From positions 1 through 60,126 of the forward strand of contig VGIX01000009.1 in NCBI GenBank assembly GCA_016867725.1: a stretch of 60,126 nucleotides of DNA. Direction: 5' to 3'. Numbering within the stretch: position 1 is the stretch's first letter; each line of letters opens with the position of its first letter. This DNA is from Candidatus Effluviviaceae Genus I sp. (GTDB lineage Bacteria; Joyebacterota; Joyebacteria; Joyebacterales; Joyebacteraceae). The translations under genes and the position numbers were made by a program. The notes under the pieces are model-generated. The model was not told where the DNA came from and did no database searches. It worked only from the letters and a program-made list of their open reading frames with translations. This document shows positions 1 to 8,590 of the stretch, in pieces.

Positions 1-195
1 CACAACCGCGCCTGGAAGTCGAGGGTCTCCACGGCCATCAAGACGGCCCGCTCGGCCTCGGCCGAGGAGAAGGACCAGGCCGTGCGGAAGGCCGTGTCCG
101 TGCTCGACAAGGCGGCCAAGGTCGGCGTCGTGAAGAAGCAGACGGCCAGGAGGAGGAAGTCGCGCCTCATGGCCGCCGCGGCGAAGGAGAAGTAG
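1..195 (+). CDS. rpsT: 30S ribosomal protein S20, C-terminal part
   Basis: This is the 3' end of the gene for small-subunit ribosomal protein S20, which binds 16S rRNA. The window opens in frame and shows 64 residues before TAG. The family signature is clear: KSRVSTAIKTAR, then LDKAAKVGVVKKQTARRRKSRL. The very basic, Ala/Lys-rich composition also fits. The start and roughly the first quarter of the protein lie outside the window. It converges on proS with a strong hairpin between them. Confidence 0.93.
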   Translation, partial: HNRAWKSRVSTAIKTARSASAEEKDQAVRKAVSVLDKAAKVGVVKKQTARRRKSRLMAAAAKEK

Positions 196-223
196 CGCGG
201 GTCACGCCCGCGCCATGCGAAGC

Positions 224-253
224 GCGCCCCCCTCGGGGATCCGAGGGGGGCGC
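224..253. terminator. Hairpin between convergent rpsT and proS
   Basis: A perfect 13-bp stem (GCGCCCCCCTCGG with its complement) closes a 4-nt GGAT loop, 28 nt after the rpsT stop and about 47 nt after the proS stop. Neither side has a clear T-run, as is common in very GC-rich genomes. The position between two convergent genes suggests it ends transcription in both directions. Confidence 0.7.
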
Positions 254-300
254 ATCGTTGCCAGCCCGGCGCGCGGGGCGCGCCCGGACCCTCCCTGCGC

Positions 301-2010
301 CTACGGCAGCGACGGCAGCATCCGCGCGATCGCCGTTGCGGCCGTCTCGCGCGGCACCTCCGCCTTCTCGCCGGTCTTCCGCACGCGCGACTCGACCACG
401 CCCCTCTTGAGTCCCCTGTCCCCCACCGTCACGCGAAGCGGCGCGCCGACGAGGTCGGCGTCCTTGAACTTCGCGCCGGGCGACTCGTCGCGGTCGTCGT
501 AGAGCACCTCGATGCCCGCGGCCGTGAGCTCCTCGTAGAGCGCGTCCGCGGCCTCGCGCGGCCCGGCGTCCCTGGGGTTGATCACGAGGAGGTGCACCGC
601 GTACGGCGCCACGCTCGCCGGCCAGGCGATGCCGTCCTTGTCGTGGTGCTGCTCGACGATGGCCGCGGCCGTGCGCGAGACCCCGAGTCCGTAGCATCCC
701 ATGACGAGCGGCTTGGCCGTGCCGTCCTCGTCGAGGAACGTCGCCTTCATCGCGTCGGAGTACTTCGTGCCCAGCTTGAAGACCTGCCCGACCTCGATGC
801 CGCGGAACGAGTCCAGCGCGGCGCCGCATCGCGCGCAACGGTCGCCCTTCGTGATGAGCGCGAGGTCGCGGAACTGCGGCGCCGGGAAGTCGCGCCCCGC
901 GTTGGCGCCCACGAGGTGCGCGTCCTTCCGGTTCCCGCCGACGACGACGTTCCGGAGCGCCCGCACGGTCTCGTCCGCGACGACCTCCACGCCCGAGAGA
1001 CCCACGGGGCCGGCGAAGCCGACGGGCGCGCCCGTCACCCGCTCGATGTCGCCCGGCGCCGCGGGCGCCACGACGTCCGCGCCGAGCGCCGTGGCGAGCT
1101 TGGCCTCGTTGATCTCGCGGTCCCCGCGGATGAGCGCCGCCACGATGCGCCCGTCGGCGTCGTAGAGGATGGTCTTCACGATCCGCGTGGGCGGGACCCC
1201 GAGGAAGCCCGCCACCTCCTCGATCGTCCTCATCCCTGGCGTGTCGACGGCCTCCATCGGGCGCTCGGCCTCGTCGGGCGGACCGGCCGGGGGCACGACG
1301 CCCTCCGCGCGCTCGTTCGTTGCCGCGTAGCCGCAGGCGCAGACGATGACCTCCGACTCGCCCGTGTCGGAGAGCACCATGAACTCGTGCGAGGAGCTTC
1401 CCCCGATGGCACCGGTGGCCGCTTCGACCGGACGGTACGTGAGCGCGCAGCGGTCGAAGATCCGCGAGTACGCCTCGCGCATCCGCTCGTACGTCTCCTG
1501 GAGCGACGCCTCATCGCGATGGAAGCTGTAGGCGTCCTTCATGATGAACTCGCGCGCCCTGACGACGCCGAAGCGCGGCCGCGGCTCGTCGCGGAACTTC
1601 GTCTGGATCTGGTAGAGGCAGAACGGAAGCTCGCGGTAGGAACGCACCTCGTTCCTGGCGATGTCCGTCACGACCTCCTCGTGCGTGGGCCCGAGGGCGA
1701 AGTCGCGCCCGCTCCTGTCCTTTGTCCTCCAGAGCTCCTTCCCGTAGACGCGCCAGCGCCCCGACTCCAGCCAGAGCTCCGCGGGACTCAGGACGGGCAT
1801 GAGGATCTCCTGGCAGCCGGCGGTGTCCATCTCCTCGCGCACGATGGCCTCGATCTTGCGGATGACGCGCCAGCCCAGCGGGAGGTAGTTGTAGACGCCG
1901 GAGGTGACCTTCCTGATGAGCCCCGCGCGGAGCATGAGCTTGTGGCTCACGGTCTCCGCGTCCGAGGGGTCCTCCTTGTGCGTCGGGATCAGTGCCCGGG
2001 TCCAGCGCAT
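301..2010 (-). CDS. proS: Prolyl-tRNA synthetase
   Basis: This class II aminoacyl-tRNA synthetase charges tRNA-Pro. At 569 residues it matches the long bacterial form with a YbaK-like editing domain inserted mid-protein. Visible are motif 2 (TKFRDEPRPRFGVVRAREF), the N-terminal LMLRAGLIRKVTSG and the C-terminal anticodon-binding domain ending in a short tail. I chose ATG at 2010 because GGAG lies 6 nt upstream and the protein then begins like E. coli ProS. An in-frame ATG at 2022 has its AGGAG almost touching the start. It lies 18 nt downstream of the HD-domain gene and is probably co-transcribed with it. Confidence 0.95.
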   Translation of the reverse strand: MRWTRALIPTHKEDPSDAETVSHKLMLRAGLIRKVTSGVYNYLPLGWRVIRKIEAIVREEMDTAGCQEILMPVLSPAELWLESGRWRVYGKELWRTKDRSGRDFALGPTHEEVVTDIARNEVRSYRELPFCLYQIQTKFRDEPRPRFGVVRAREFIMKDAYSFHRDEASLQETYERMREAYSRIFDRCALTYRPVEAATGAIGGSSSHEFMVLSDTGESEVIVCACGYAATNERAEGVVPPAGPPDEAERPMEAVDTPGMRTIEEVAGFLGVPPTRIVKTILYDADGRIVAALIRGDREINEAKLATALGADVVAPAAPGDIERVTGAPVGFAGPVGLSGVEVVADETVRALRNVVVGGNRKDAHLVGANAGRDFPAPQFRDLALITKGDRCARCGAALDSFRGIEVGQVFKLGTKYSDAMKATFLDEDGTAKPLVMGCYGLGVSRTAAAIVEQHHDKDGIAWPASVAPYAVHLLVINPRDAGPREAADALYEELTAAGIEVLYDDRDESPGAKFKDADLVGAPLRVTVGDRGLKRGVVESRVRKTGEKAEVPRETAATAIARMLPSLP

Positions 2011-2028
2011 GGTCGTCTCCATCTCCTC

Positions 2029-2601
2029 TCAGCGGCCGATGGTCTCGCTTCTCAGCGAGCGCAGCGCGTCGTACAGCTCGCGGACCTCATCGAACGCGAA
2101 GTCCCTCGTGTTGTCGTCGTATCCCCAGAAGTCCTCGATCCTCCTGTTGCCCTCGAGCTCGTACTCGTAGGCCTGCGTGAACATCTCGAGCTTGTCCACG
2201 GCGCGCACGAGCCTTCCCTCGACCGACGAGCGGTCGACGAACTCCCGCCACAGGCTCACGTACTGCGAGCCGCCGGGCAGGTCGGCGAAGAGCCGCTCCA
2301 TGACGCGCGCCTCGGCCTCCTCCTTCACGCCCTCGCCCAGGATCTTCGTGGCGGGCGCGTGGATGTCTCCCGTGACGTGCTCGGGCAGGTCGTGGAGGAG
2401 CGCGATGCGAAGGACCTTCTCGCGGTCCACCGCGACGCCGAGGCGGTCGGCGAGCATCATGCTCATGAGGGCCACGGCGTACGAGTGCTCGGCGACGCTC
2501 TCGCCCTCCCGCACGCCGCGCACCCTCCATCCCATGCGCGGGATCGTCTTGAGCTGGTTGCACTCGAGGAGGACCTCAAGGAGCTTCCGCGCGTCCTTCA
2601 T
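2029..2601 (-). CDS. HD-domain phosphohydrolase, YfbR/HDDC2-like
   Basis: This 190-residue protein belongs to the small HD superfamily that includes E. coli YfbR and human HDDC2, metal-dependent 5'-deoxynucleotidases. The metal-binding pattern is intact: H39 in SVAEHSY, H70-D71 in LLHDLPE, and an Asp in RAVDKLEM. Family knowledge suggests it removes phosphate from deoxynucleoside monophosphates, but the substrate is not shown by sequence. Its ATG overlaps the stop of the upstream transglutaminase-like gene (ATGA), so translation is probably coupled. Confidence 0.82.
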   Translation of the reverse strand: MKDARKLLEVLLECNQLKTIPRMGWRVRGVREGESVAEHSYAVALMSMMLADRLGVAVDREKVLRIALLHDLPEHVTGDIHAPATKILGEGVKEEAEARVMERLFADLPGGSQYVSLWREFVDRSSVEGRLVRAVDKLEMFTQAYEYELEGNRRIEDFWGYDDNTRDFAFDEVRELYDALRSLRSETIGR

Positions 2602-4112
2602 CGCTGCTCCGGTCTTGCGGCATCATCGGGCCGCCTCAGCGCGCGCGCGATCCACGCGTCCACGGCAGCAAGGAGCGAGTGCCCGATGTTCAGGTCGTAC
2701 CCCTGGCGTTCGAGTATAACCTCTCCGCCGGCGGCTGCATAGACACGGACGCGAGGGAGGCGGGCGTCCGCGCCGGCCCCCTCGACCGCGCGCGCGACCT
2801 GCGCGTACCGCGCGGTGACCACCGGAGCCCGCCGGGCGAGCGCCCGCTCGATGAGCGGGAGCATGCGCGCGCTCGGCTCCTCGCGCGGGTCGAACTCGAC
2901 GAGCGCCTCGAGCGATCCCGCCAGCGACGAGAGCTCGTCCGGCGTCGCCGGCGCCGCCGCGCCTCGCGGCGACACGTCGAAGCTCACGAAGACCGTCTCC
3001 CCCGGCGCGGCTTCGAACGGCTCCATCATGACGAAGGGGTTGCCGCTCTCGTCGCGCAGCCCCGCCAGCGCGACGTACGTTCCCTCGCCCACCGTCGCCG
3101 TGAACCGCCCGTCGTCGTCGGCCGCGGTCTCGAGCGCGTCGAGGGCCACGAGCGCCCCCGCGTTGAGCGCGCACACGGAGAAGCCGTCGAAGCCGGCCGC
3201 CGGCCCGCCCCCATCCGCGAAGGTCATCTCGACCGTCGCCGTCTCGGTGTACCGCTCCGTGACGAGAAGGAGCTCGAACCCCGAGAGCGTTGCGGCGACC
3301 GTCACGTTGCCGCGGTGCGCCGCCTCGACGTGTCCGAACTCGCCGAACGCGTCCGGCTCGAGCGGGTAGAGCGGAAGCCAGCCCTCGCCGTCGAAGATCT
3401 CGATCCAGCTCCGGCCGCCCGGCTCCTCTCCGAGCGCGGCGACCGACACCCGGCGGCTCGGGATCCCGAGCGCCTTCATCGCCGCGCACGCGAGGATCGC
3501 GACGTCGACCTCGCTCCCGCTTCGGGCCGTCAGCGTGACGGACGGCGACTTCCTCGGCCCGAAGAAGTCCGGCTCATGGACCTCCACGGAGTCCGCGAGG
3601 AAGCGGTTGACCCTCCGCGCCGCCGCGGCCGCCGAGCCTTCTTCCCGGGCCGCCGGGCCCCACAGGTCGAAGAGCCTCTTCCTCCACGGCGCGAGCGGCT
3701 CGTCCTCCATCCGGTGAGCGAGGATGTACGGCCGGAACATGTCGGCCGGCACGGGGTACGGCATCTCGCGGCGGGCGCGGTGGGCGCACCGCACGTGCTC
3801 GATGAGGTTCTCCGCCGTCATCTCGACGCGATCCAGGCGGGGCATGCCGACGACGAGCCACACGCAGTCGTCGCGCTCCTCGCCCTGAAGAGTGCGGATC
3901 GCCGTGGCGAGCTCGGTCCAGTTGGCTCCGGCGTCGGCAAGCGACGCCGCGAGCGCGTCCCGGTCGGCCTCGCCCACGAGCGCCAGGACGTCCGCGGCGG
4001 CCTCGGGCTCGAAGCGTCGGTCCGCCCGCGCGGCGCCGCACGCCGCGAGCGAGAGGGCGCAGAGCGCGGCCGCCGTGACCGGTCGAGCGACGCGTCCGGC
4101 GCGGGCCTTCAT
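2598..4112 (-). CDS. Degenerate transglutaminase-like lipoprotein
   Basis: This 504-residue protein has a lipoprotein signal (lipobox LSLAAC, lipidated Cys near residue 25). It has a transglutaminase-like core related to the upstream neighbour. Aligned with that paralogue, the nucleophile position is Ser200 (SGSEVDVAILACAAMKALG) and the catalytic His position is Arg234 (GGRSWIEIFDGEGW), so peptidase or transamidase activity is unlikely. An Ig-like region and an alpha/beta C-terminal region follow. It is a cell-envelope protein, possibly a binding or scaffold partner of the intact copy. Start and stop overlap both neighbours by 4 nt, giving a tightly coupled operon. Confidence 0.72.
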   Translation of the reverse strand: MKARAGRVARPVTAAALCALSLAACGAARADRRFEPEAAADVLALVGEADRDALAASLADAGANWTELATAIRTLQGEERDDCVWLVVGMPRLDRVEMTAENLIEHVRCAHRARREMPYPVPADMFRPYILAHRMEDEPLAPWRKRLFDLWGPAAREEGSAAAAARRVNRFLADSVEVHEPDFFGPRKSPSVTLTARSGSEVDVAILACAAMKALGIPSRRVSVAALGEEPGGRSWIEIFDGEGWLPLYPLEPDAFGEFGHVEAAHRGNVTVAATLSGFELLLVTERYTETATVEMTFADGGGPAAGFDGFSVCALNAGALVALDALETAADDDGRFTATVGEGTYVALAGLRDESGNPFVMMEPFEAAPGETVFVSFDVSPRGAAAPATPDELSSLAGSLEALVEFDPREEPSARMLPLIERALARRAPVVTARYAQVARAVEGAGADARLPRVRVYAAAGGEVILERQGYDLNIGHSLLAAVDAWIARALRRPDDAARPEQR

Positions 4113-5293
4113 CGCGGCGCCTCCCCGGGGTGGTCGTAGCGCAGCTCGAACTCCCCTGCGAAGCCGGGCGACCGTGAGAGGTCGAGGCCCACGACGGCCG
4201 TCTCCCCTCGGGCGACCCGCGCGACGCGCCAGTCGTGGCCGCGGGGAGGGCCGCCGGCGCACACCACGTAGTCGCCGTCGCCGAGCTCGATGCGAGATCG
4301 GCCCTCTTCGTCGGTGTCGAGCCGGGCGATCGCTCGGACGGCCCCGAAGTTCCACAGCGACACCGTCACGGGCACGGACGGCGACGGCGCGCCGTCCGCG
4401 GTCACGAGGACCTCGAGCGCGCCCGTCCCGGTGTAGCGGGCCGTCGAGTTGACGATGGCGTGGCGTTCGCCCGTGCGGTACGCGTCCTCCCCGGGCGCCG
4501 CGCTCCCCAGCATCGGAGAGAGCACGAGCGCGGCGTTCCGCGCGGCGTCGTTGAACCACGCGTCGTCGAGGGCGTCGCCGGGCTCGCAGGCGCCGGTGTA
4601 GTGCCAACCGCCGTCGGCCCACACCTCGGTCCACGCGTGGTTGTTGTCCATCGTCGGCCAGTAGGGCGTCCAGACCTGGCGCGCCGGGACGCACACGCTC
4701 CTGAGCGCGGAGGCGTGCAGGATGACCAGTTCCTCGCACCGGCCGTAGCCCGCCGCGAGCGTCTCGAACACGCCCTGGTCGCGTCGTTCCGTCGGCTTGA
4801 ACGTGACGCGCTCGCCGCACCAGCGGTTCACCTCGAGCGCGGCGTCGGTCATCGTCGTGAGGCCCTCAAGGCGGGGGCCGATCTCGTCGAGGAGGAAGCG
4901 CCGCCATCGCTCGAGGGGCTCCTGCGAGACGCGCGGAGCGAGGACGCAACGGAGATAGACCTCCTCCGGGACCTCCCGTCCCCACGGGAAGCGCTCCCGC
5001 GCCTCCCGCGCCAGGGCGGCCGTCTCGAGAAGGAACGCGGCGTCCACGGCGGCGAGGTCCGACGACGGCAGGGACTCCACGAGGAAGCGGACGGCGTCGC
5101 GGTCCTCGTCCGGCGCGAGCGAGAGGGCGCGAAGGAGCTCGTGCGCGTTCTCTCCCGCCCGATCCAGCGACGACCACACTCCGGGGGTGAACACGCCCCG
5201 CGGCGGCTCGGGCGACGCGTCGGCGGCGACGGCCGGCGAGAGCGCGGTCGCGATGAGACCGAGGGCGGCGAGGCAGGCGGGCGTTGCTCTCAC
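4109..5293 (-). CDS. Secreted transglutaminase-like protein, intact triad
   Basis: This 394-residue protein has an N-terminal signal segment (ACLAALGLIATALSPAVAADA) and a transglutaminase-like core. The apparent active site is Cys186 (GYGRCEELVILHASALRS), His219 (NNHAWTEVW) and an acidic residue in GACEP. The last shape resembles the peptide:N-glycanase branch of the fold. A beta-rich C-terminal domain follows. The GTG start overlaps the dapB stop (GTGA). It probably acts outside the cytoplasm on peptide or amide bonds, but the substrate is unknown. The next gene encodes a homologue that has lost Cys and His. Confidence 0.75.
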   Translation of the reverse strand: MRATPACLAALGLIATALSPAVAADASPEPPRGVFTPGVWSSLDRAGENAHELLRALSLAPDEDRDAVRFLVESLPSSDLAAVDAAFLLETAALAREARERFPWGREVPEEVYLRCVLAPRVSQEPLERWRRFLLDEIGPRLEGLTTMTDAALEVNRWCGERVTFKPTERRDQGVFETLAAGYGRCEELVILHASALRSVCVPARQVWTPYWPTMDNNHAWTEVWADGGWHYTGACEPGDALDDAWFNDAARNAALVLSPMLGSAAPGEDAYRTGERHAIVNSTARYTGTGALEVLVTADGAPSPSVPVTVSLWNFGAVRAIARLDTDEEGRSRIELGDGDYVVCAGGPPRGHDWRVARVARGETAVVGLDLSRSPGFAGEFELRYDHPGEAPR

Positions 5294-6114
5294 GACGATC
5301 CCCGCAGGCGGCGCAGTCCGAGCACGTCGAGCATGTCGTACAGGCCGGGCCCGCGGCTCGCGACGAAGCGCGCGGCGGCCGCGGCGCCGCCGGCGAACGC
5401 CAGCCGCGTGAACGCCTCGTGTCGCACGGTCAGCTCCTCGAGCTCCGAGACGAACCGCACGCTGTGCCGGCCGACGATGGAGCCGCCGCGGAGTGAGTGG
5501 ATGCCGACCTCGCCCTCTCCCCGCGCGGCGGCCACGCCCGAGCGCCCGAAGCGGAGCGCTTCCCCAGGTTCCAGGCCGCGGCCGCGGCAGACGATCTCGC
5601 CCAGGCGGAGCGCCGTTCCGCTCGGCGCGTCGCGTTTCGCCCGGTGGTGGGCCTCGACGATCTCCACATCGAACCCCGGCGGCAGCGCCGCGGCGAGCGC
5701 CTCGACCAGTCCGAAGAGCACGTTGGCGCCGACGCTCGCGTTCGGCGCCAGCACGACCGCGCAGGTCCCGGCCGCGGCCTCCACGGCGGCGCGCTCCGGC
5801 CCCGACAGGCCCGTCGTGCCGACGACGAGCCCCTTGCCTGCCGCGCACGCGACGCCGGCGCACGCCGCCGACTGGGCCGGAGTCGAGAAGTCCACGATCA
5901 CGTCGTACGACGCCGCGTCGAACTCCCCGAGGGCGCCGCGGACGGGCACGTCAATCCCGTCCCCGCCGCGCGGCACGCGGACGCTCCCACCCGCGCACGC
6001 GTGCGCCGGCGACTCCACGCCGCCGACGAGCGCGAGGTCCGCCGCCGCGGCCACGGCCTCGGCCGCCAGCGAGCCCATCCTGCCGCAGATCCCGCTCACG
6101 AGCACGCGGGTCAC
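5290..6114 (-). CDS. dapB: 4-hydroxy-tetrahydrodipicolinate reductase
   Basis: DapB reduces hydroxy-tetrahydrodipicolinate with NAD(P)H in the diaminopimelate/lysine pathway in the cytoplasm. The 274-residue protein shows the nucleotide-binding start (VSGICGRMG), the family signature EAHHRAKRDAPSGTAL and the downstream GGSIVGRH. The GTG start has GGAGG a few bases upstream. dapA and dapF are about 6 kb away, so the pathway genes are split. dapB leads a five-gene minus-strand run ending at proS. Confidence 0.95.
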   Translation of the reverse strand: MTRVLVSGICGRMGSLAAEAVAAAADLALVGGVESPAHACAGGSVRVPRGGDGIDVPVRGALGEFDAASYDVIVDFSTPAQSAACAGVACAAGKGLVVGTTGLSGPERAAVEAAAGTCAVVLAPNASVGANVLFGLVEALAAALPPGFDVEIVEAHHRAKRDAPSGTALRLGEIVCRGRGLEPGEALRFGRSGVAAARGEGEVGIHSLRGGSIVGRHSVRFVSELEELTVRHEAFTRLAFAGGAAAAARFVASRGPGLYDMLDVLGLRRLRGSS

Positions 6115-6166
6115 TGAGGCCTCCTCTGAGAGGGAAGCTGCAAGGTGCTGATCTGCGCAAGACGAT

Positions 6167-6196
6167 GAGTTACGCGTCTTTGGAGGGGCAAGTCAA
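6167..6196 (-). promoter_or_regulatory. Probable sigma-70-type promoter of dapB
   Basis: On the minus strand, TTGACT is followed after 18 nt by TAACTC, and the dapB start lies about 53 nt downstream. The intergenic stretch is less GC-rich than its surroundings. The -10 is weak (TAnnnT is not fully met), so confidence is moderate. Confidence 0.45.
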
Positions 6197-6230
6197 GGCC
6201 AAAGGACGGGGAACGCGGCGCGGCGAGAGG

Positions 6231-8588
6231 TCAGTTCGCCGCGTCCTGGCTCGGGGGCGACTCCTTCGCAGTCGAGTCGAGCGTGAGACGCACCACGCGG
6301 GCGATGTCGCGCGGTCCGAACGGCTTCTGGATGAAGGCCGCCGCCCCCTTCAGGAGGTCGCCGGACTCCCCACCCTGCGGGAACCCGCTCATGACGACCA
6401 GCGGGATGGAGCACCCTCGCGCGCTCAGCTCCTTCCACATCTCGCGGCCGCCCATCTCCGGCATCACGATGTCCGTCATCACGAGCGAGACGTCTTCCTT
6501 CGTCCGGTCCAGCTCATCGATCGCCTCTCGCCCGTTGGAGGCCGTGAGGATCCGGTAACCCTGCGACTCCAGGACCTCCCGGATCATCGCGCGCACGCTC
6601 TCGTCGTCCTCGACGACGAGGATGGTCTCGTGGCCCCGGTGGCTTCGCGCCGCCGGCTGCTCTCCTTCAGCGGTGTCCTCTTCCGGGGTTCGCACGGGCA
6701 GGAACACCGTGAACGTGGTCCCGCGGCCGAGCTGGCTCGTCACGTCGATGAACCCGCCGTGCCGGCGGACCGCGCTGAACACGATCGAGAGCCCGAGTCC
6801 CGTGCCCTTGCCGCTCTCCTTCGTCGTGAAGAACGGCTCGAAGATGTGCTCGCGCGTCTGCTCGTCCATGCCCTCGCCGGTGTCGGTCACCTGGATGACC
6901 TGGCACCACTCGATGCCGGGGATGCTGAACCTCCTTGAGAGCGCCCCCACGGCCGCGAACTGGTGCGTCGAGACCGTGAGCGTGCCGCCGTTGGGCATCG
7001 CGTCACGCGCGTTGACCGCGAGGTTCATCACGATCTGCGCGATCTGCTGCGCGTCGCCCACGATGGCGGGCAGCTCCAAAGCGAGCTCCATCTCGACGGT
7101 GATCCGGTCGCCCATCATCCTTCTGAGCAGCTTCAGGGTGTCGCCGACGACGGCGTTGATCTCCACGGGGCCCGCGGACGCGACGTCACGCCGGCTGAAC
7201 GAGAGGAGCTGGCGCGTGAGCCCCGCGGCCCGCTCGCTCGCCATCGTGATCTCCTTGAGGCCCGTCATCGTCCGGTACTCCTCCGGAAGCCGGGCCGCGA
7301 GGAGCTGCGCGTATCCCTGGATCGTCGTCAGGAGGTTGTTGAAGTCGTGGGCCACCCCGCCGGCGAGCTGGCCGATCGCCTCCATCTTCTTCGAGTGGTG
7401 GTACTCCGCCTCGAGCTGCTTCCGCTCTTCGATCTCTCTCTCGCGCGCGACCGCGCGGGAGACGAGCCCCGACATGACCTCGAGGAGCCTGACGTCCTCG
7501 TCCTGCCACTCGAAGGCGACGGCGCAGCGCTCGAAGCTCACCCATCCGACCACCGAACGATGGACCGAGATGGGGACGACGAGGAGCGACCGGATGCCCT
7601 GTTCCCGGAGCGGAGCGGACTCGCCGGGCGGCAGGGTCTCGACGTCGCTGATGCGGATCGTGCGTCCCTCGGCCATGGCGTCCTGCCACGCCGGGACGCG
7701 CTCGAGCGGATGCGGCGCCCCGGTGCCGAGCGGCGAGAGCCTCCGCGCCGCCCACTCGTGCGTGACCTCGGTCATGCGGTCGTCCTGGCGCCGCGTGAGG
7801 AGCCGCACGCGGTCGAGCGACCATGCGACCCCGACGCGGCGCAGCACCTCGTCCAGGTGCGCCGTCGGCGTGTCGAAGTCCTGCAGCAGGAGCTCGGAGA
7901 GCCTGTGCAGCAGCGCCTCGTAGCGGACCTGCCTTCGCAGCCGGCCTCGCGTGATGAGATTCAGCCGGCCGACCCAGAGGATCGCGCCGACGGACACGAG
8001 GATGTCGAGGTCGTGCCCCGTGAGGCCCGGCTCCTGCGCGCCGTCCTCCGTGAACGTGCCCGCGACGAGCGCGGTCTCGAGCGCTCCGGCTCTGACGTTC
8101 GGGATCCACACGAAGTACGGGGCGCCGAGCGACTCGCGGACCCGCTCGATCCAGTCCCGGCTCTCCGTCTCCGCGTTCACGACCTGAGGCCTCGACCACT
8201 CCTCCGCCTCGACCGCATCGAGGCGAAGCGCTCCAGGCGCGCTCTGCGGCTCGCATCCGAGATGCGACGCCGGCCGGAGCGTCGTGCCCTCCCCGGCCGG
8301 CTGTCGTTCGTAGATCACCGCGCGCTTCATCCACAGCTCGGCGATGATCGTCCTGAGCGCCACGGCGTAGAGAGCGCGCAACGAGACCGCCCGGCTGATG
8401 CTGTTCTGGAAGCCGGTGAGGAACCCGAATGCCTCTCTCGCGCGGCGGACCTCCTGCGTGAGGTGCAGCACCCTGTAGTCGGCGCGCACCATCTCGCCCG
8501 CGAGCTTCTCCACCCGCGCGCGGAGGCCCGCGAGCCGACGCTCCGTCTCGCCCAGGGGCTGTTCCCTTTCAGGCAGGTCCTGCGCCAC
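6231..8588 (-). CDS. Hybrid histidine kinase with GAF domains and receiver
   Basis: This 785-residue protein has a coiled start, two GAF-like regions (about residues 65-200 and 230-380), a HisKA domain with phosphoacceptor His414 in GGVAHDFNNLLTTIQGY, and an HATPase domain. The ATPase shows an N box (NLAVNARDAMPNGG), G1 (DTGEGMDE) and G2 (GKGTGLGLSIVFSAV). A C-terminal receiver has phospho-acceptor Asp706 in VMTDIVMPEMGG. No membrane segment is seen, so it is probably cytoplasmic. GTG is the start: GGAGGA lies just upstream, overlapping the end of the FIST gene, and the gap is 2 nt. The adjacent FIST protein probably supplies the signal. No separate response regulator lies nearby. Confidence 0.88.
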   Translation of the reverse strand: MAQDLPEREQPLGETERRLAGLRARVEKLAGEMVRADYRVLHLTQEVRRAREAFGFLTGFQNSISRAVSLRALYAVALRTIIAELWMKRAVIYERQPAGEGTTLRPASHLGCEPQSAPGALRLDAVEAEEWSRPQVVNAETESRDWIERVRESLGAPYFVWIPNVRAGALETALVAGTFTEDGAQEPGLTGHDLDILVSVGAILWVGRLNLITRGRLRRQVRYEALLHRLSELLLQDFDTPTAHLDEVLRRVGVAWSLDRVRLLTRRQDDRMTEVTHEWAARRLSPLGTGAPHPLERVPAWQDAMAEGRTIRISDVETLPPGESAPLREQGIRSLLVVPISVHRSVVGWVSFERCAVAFEWQDEDVRLLEVMSGLVSRAVAREREIEERKQLEAEYHHSKKMEAIGQLAGGVAHDFNNLLTTIQGYAQLLAARLPEEYRTMTGLKEITMASERAAGLTRQLLSFSRRDVASAGPVEINAVVGDTLKLLRRMMGDRITVEMELALELPAIVGDAQQIAQIVMNLAVNARDAMPNGGTLTVSTHQFAAVGALSRRFSIPGIEWCQVIQVTDTGEGMDEQTREHIFEPFFTTKESGKGTGLGLSIVFSAVRRHGGFIDVTSQLGRGTTFTVFLPVRTPEEDTAEGEQPAARSHRGHETILVVEDDESVRAMIREVLESQGYRILTASNGREAIDELDRTKEDVSLVMTDIVMPEMGGREMWKELSARGCSIPLVVMSGFPQGGESGDLLKGAAAFIQKPFGPRDIARVVRLTLDSTAKESPPSQDAAN

Positions 8589-8590
8589 CC

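Noticed and set aside
4235-6151. Long open frame on the plus strand opposite the transglutaminase genes
   Set aside because: Arg/Ala/Pro-rich product with no family match, fully antisense to well-supported genes. This is typical of GC-rich DNA. The same holds for plus-strand frames such as 592-2742, 18123-20972 and 48880-51327.
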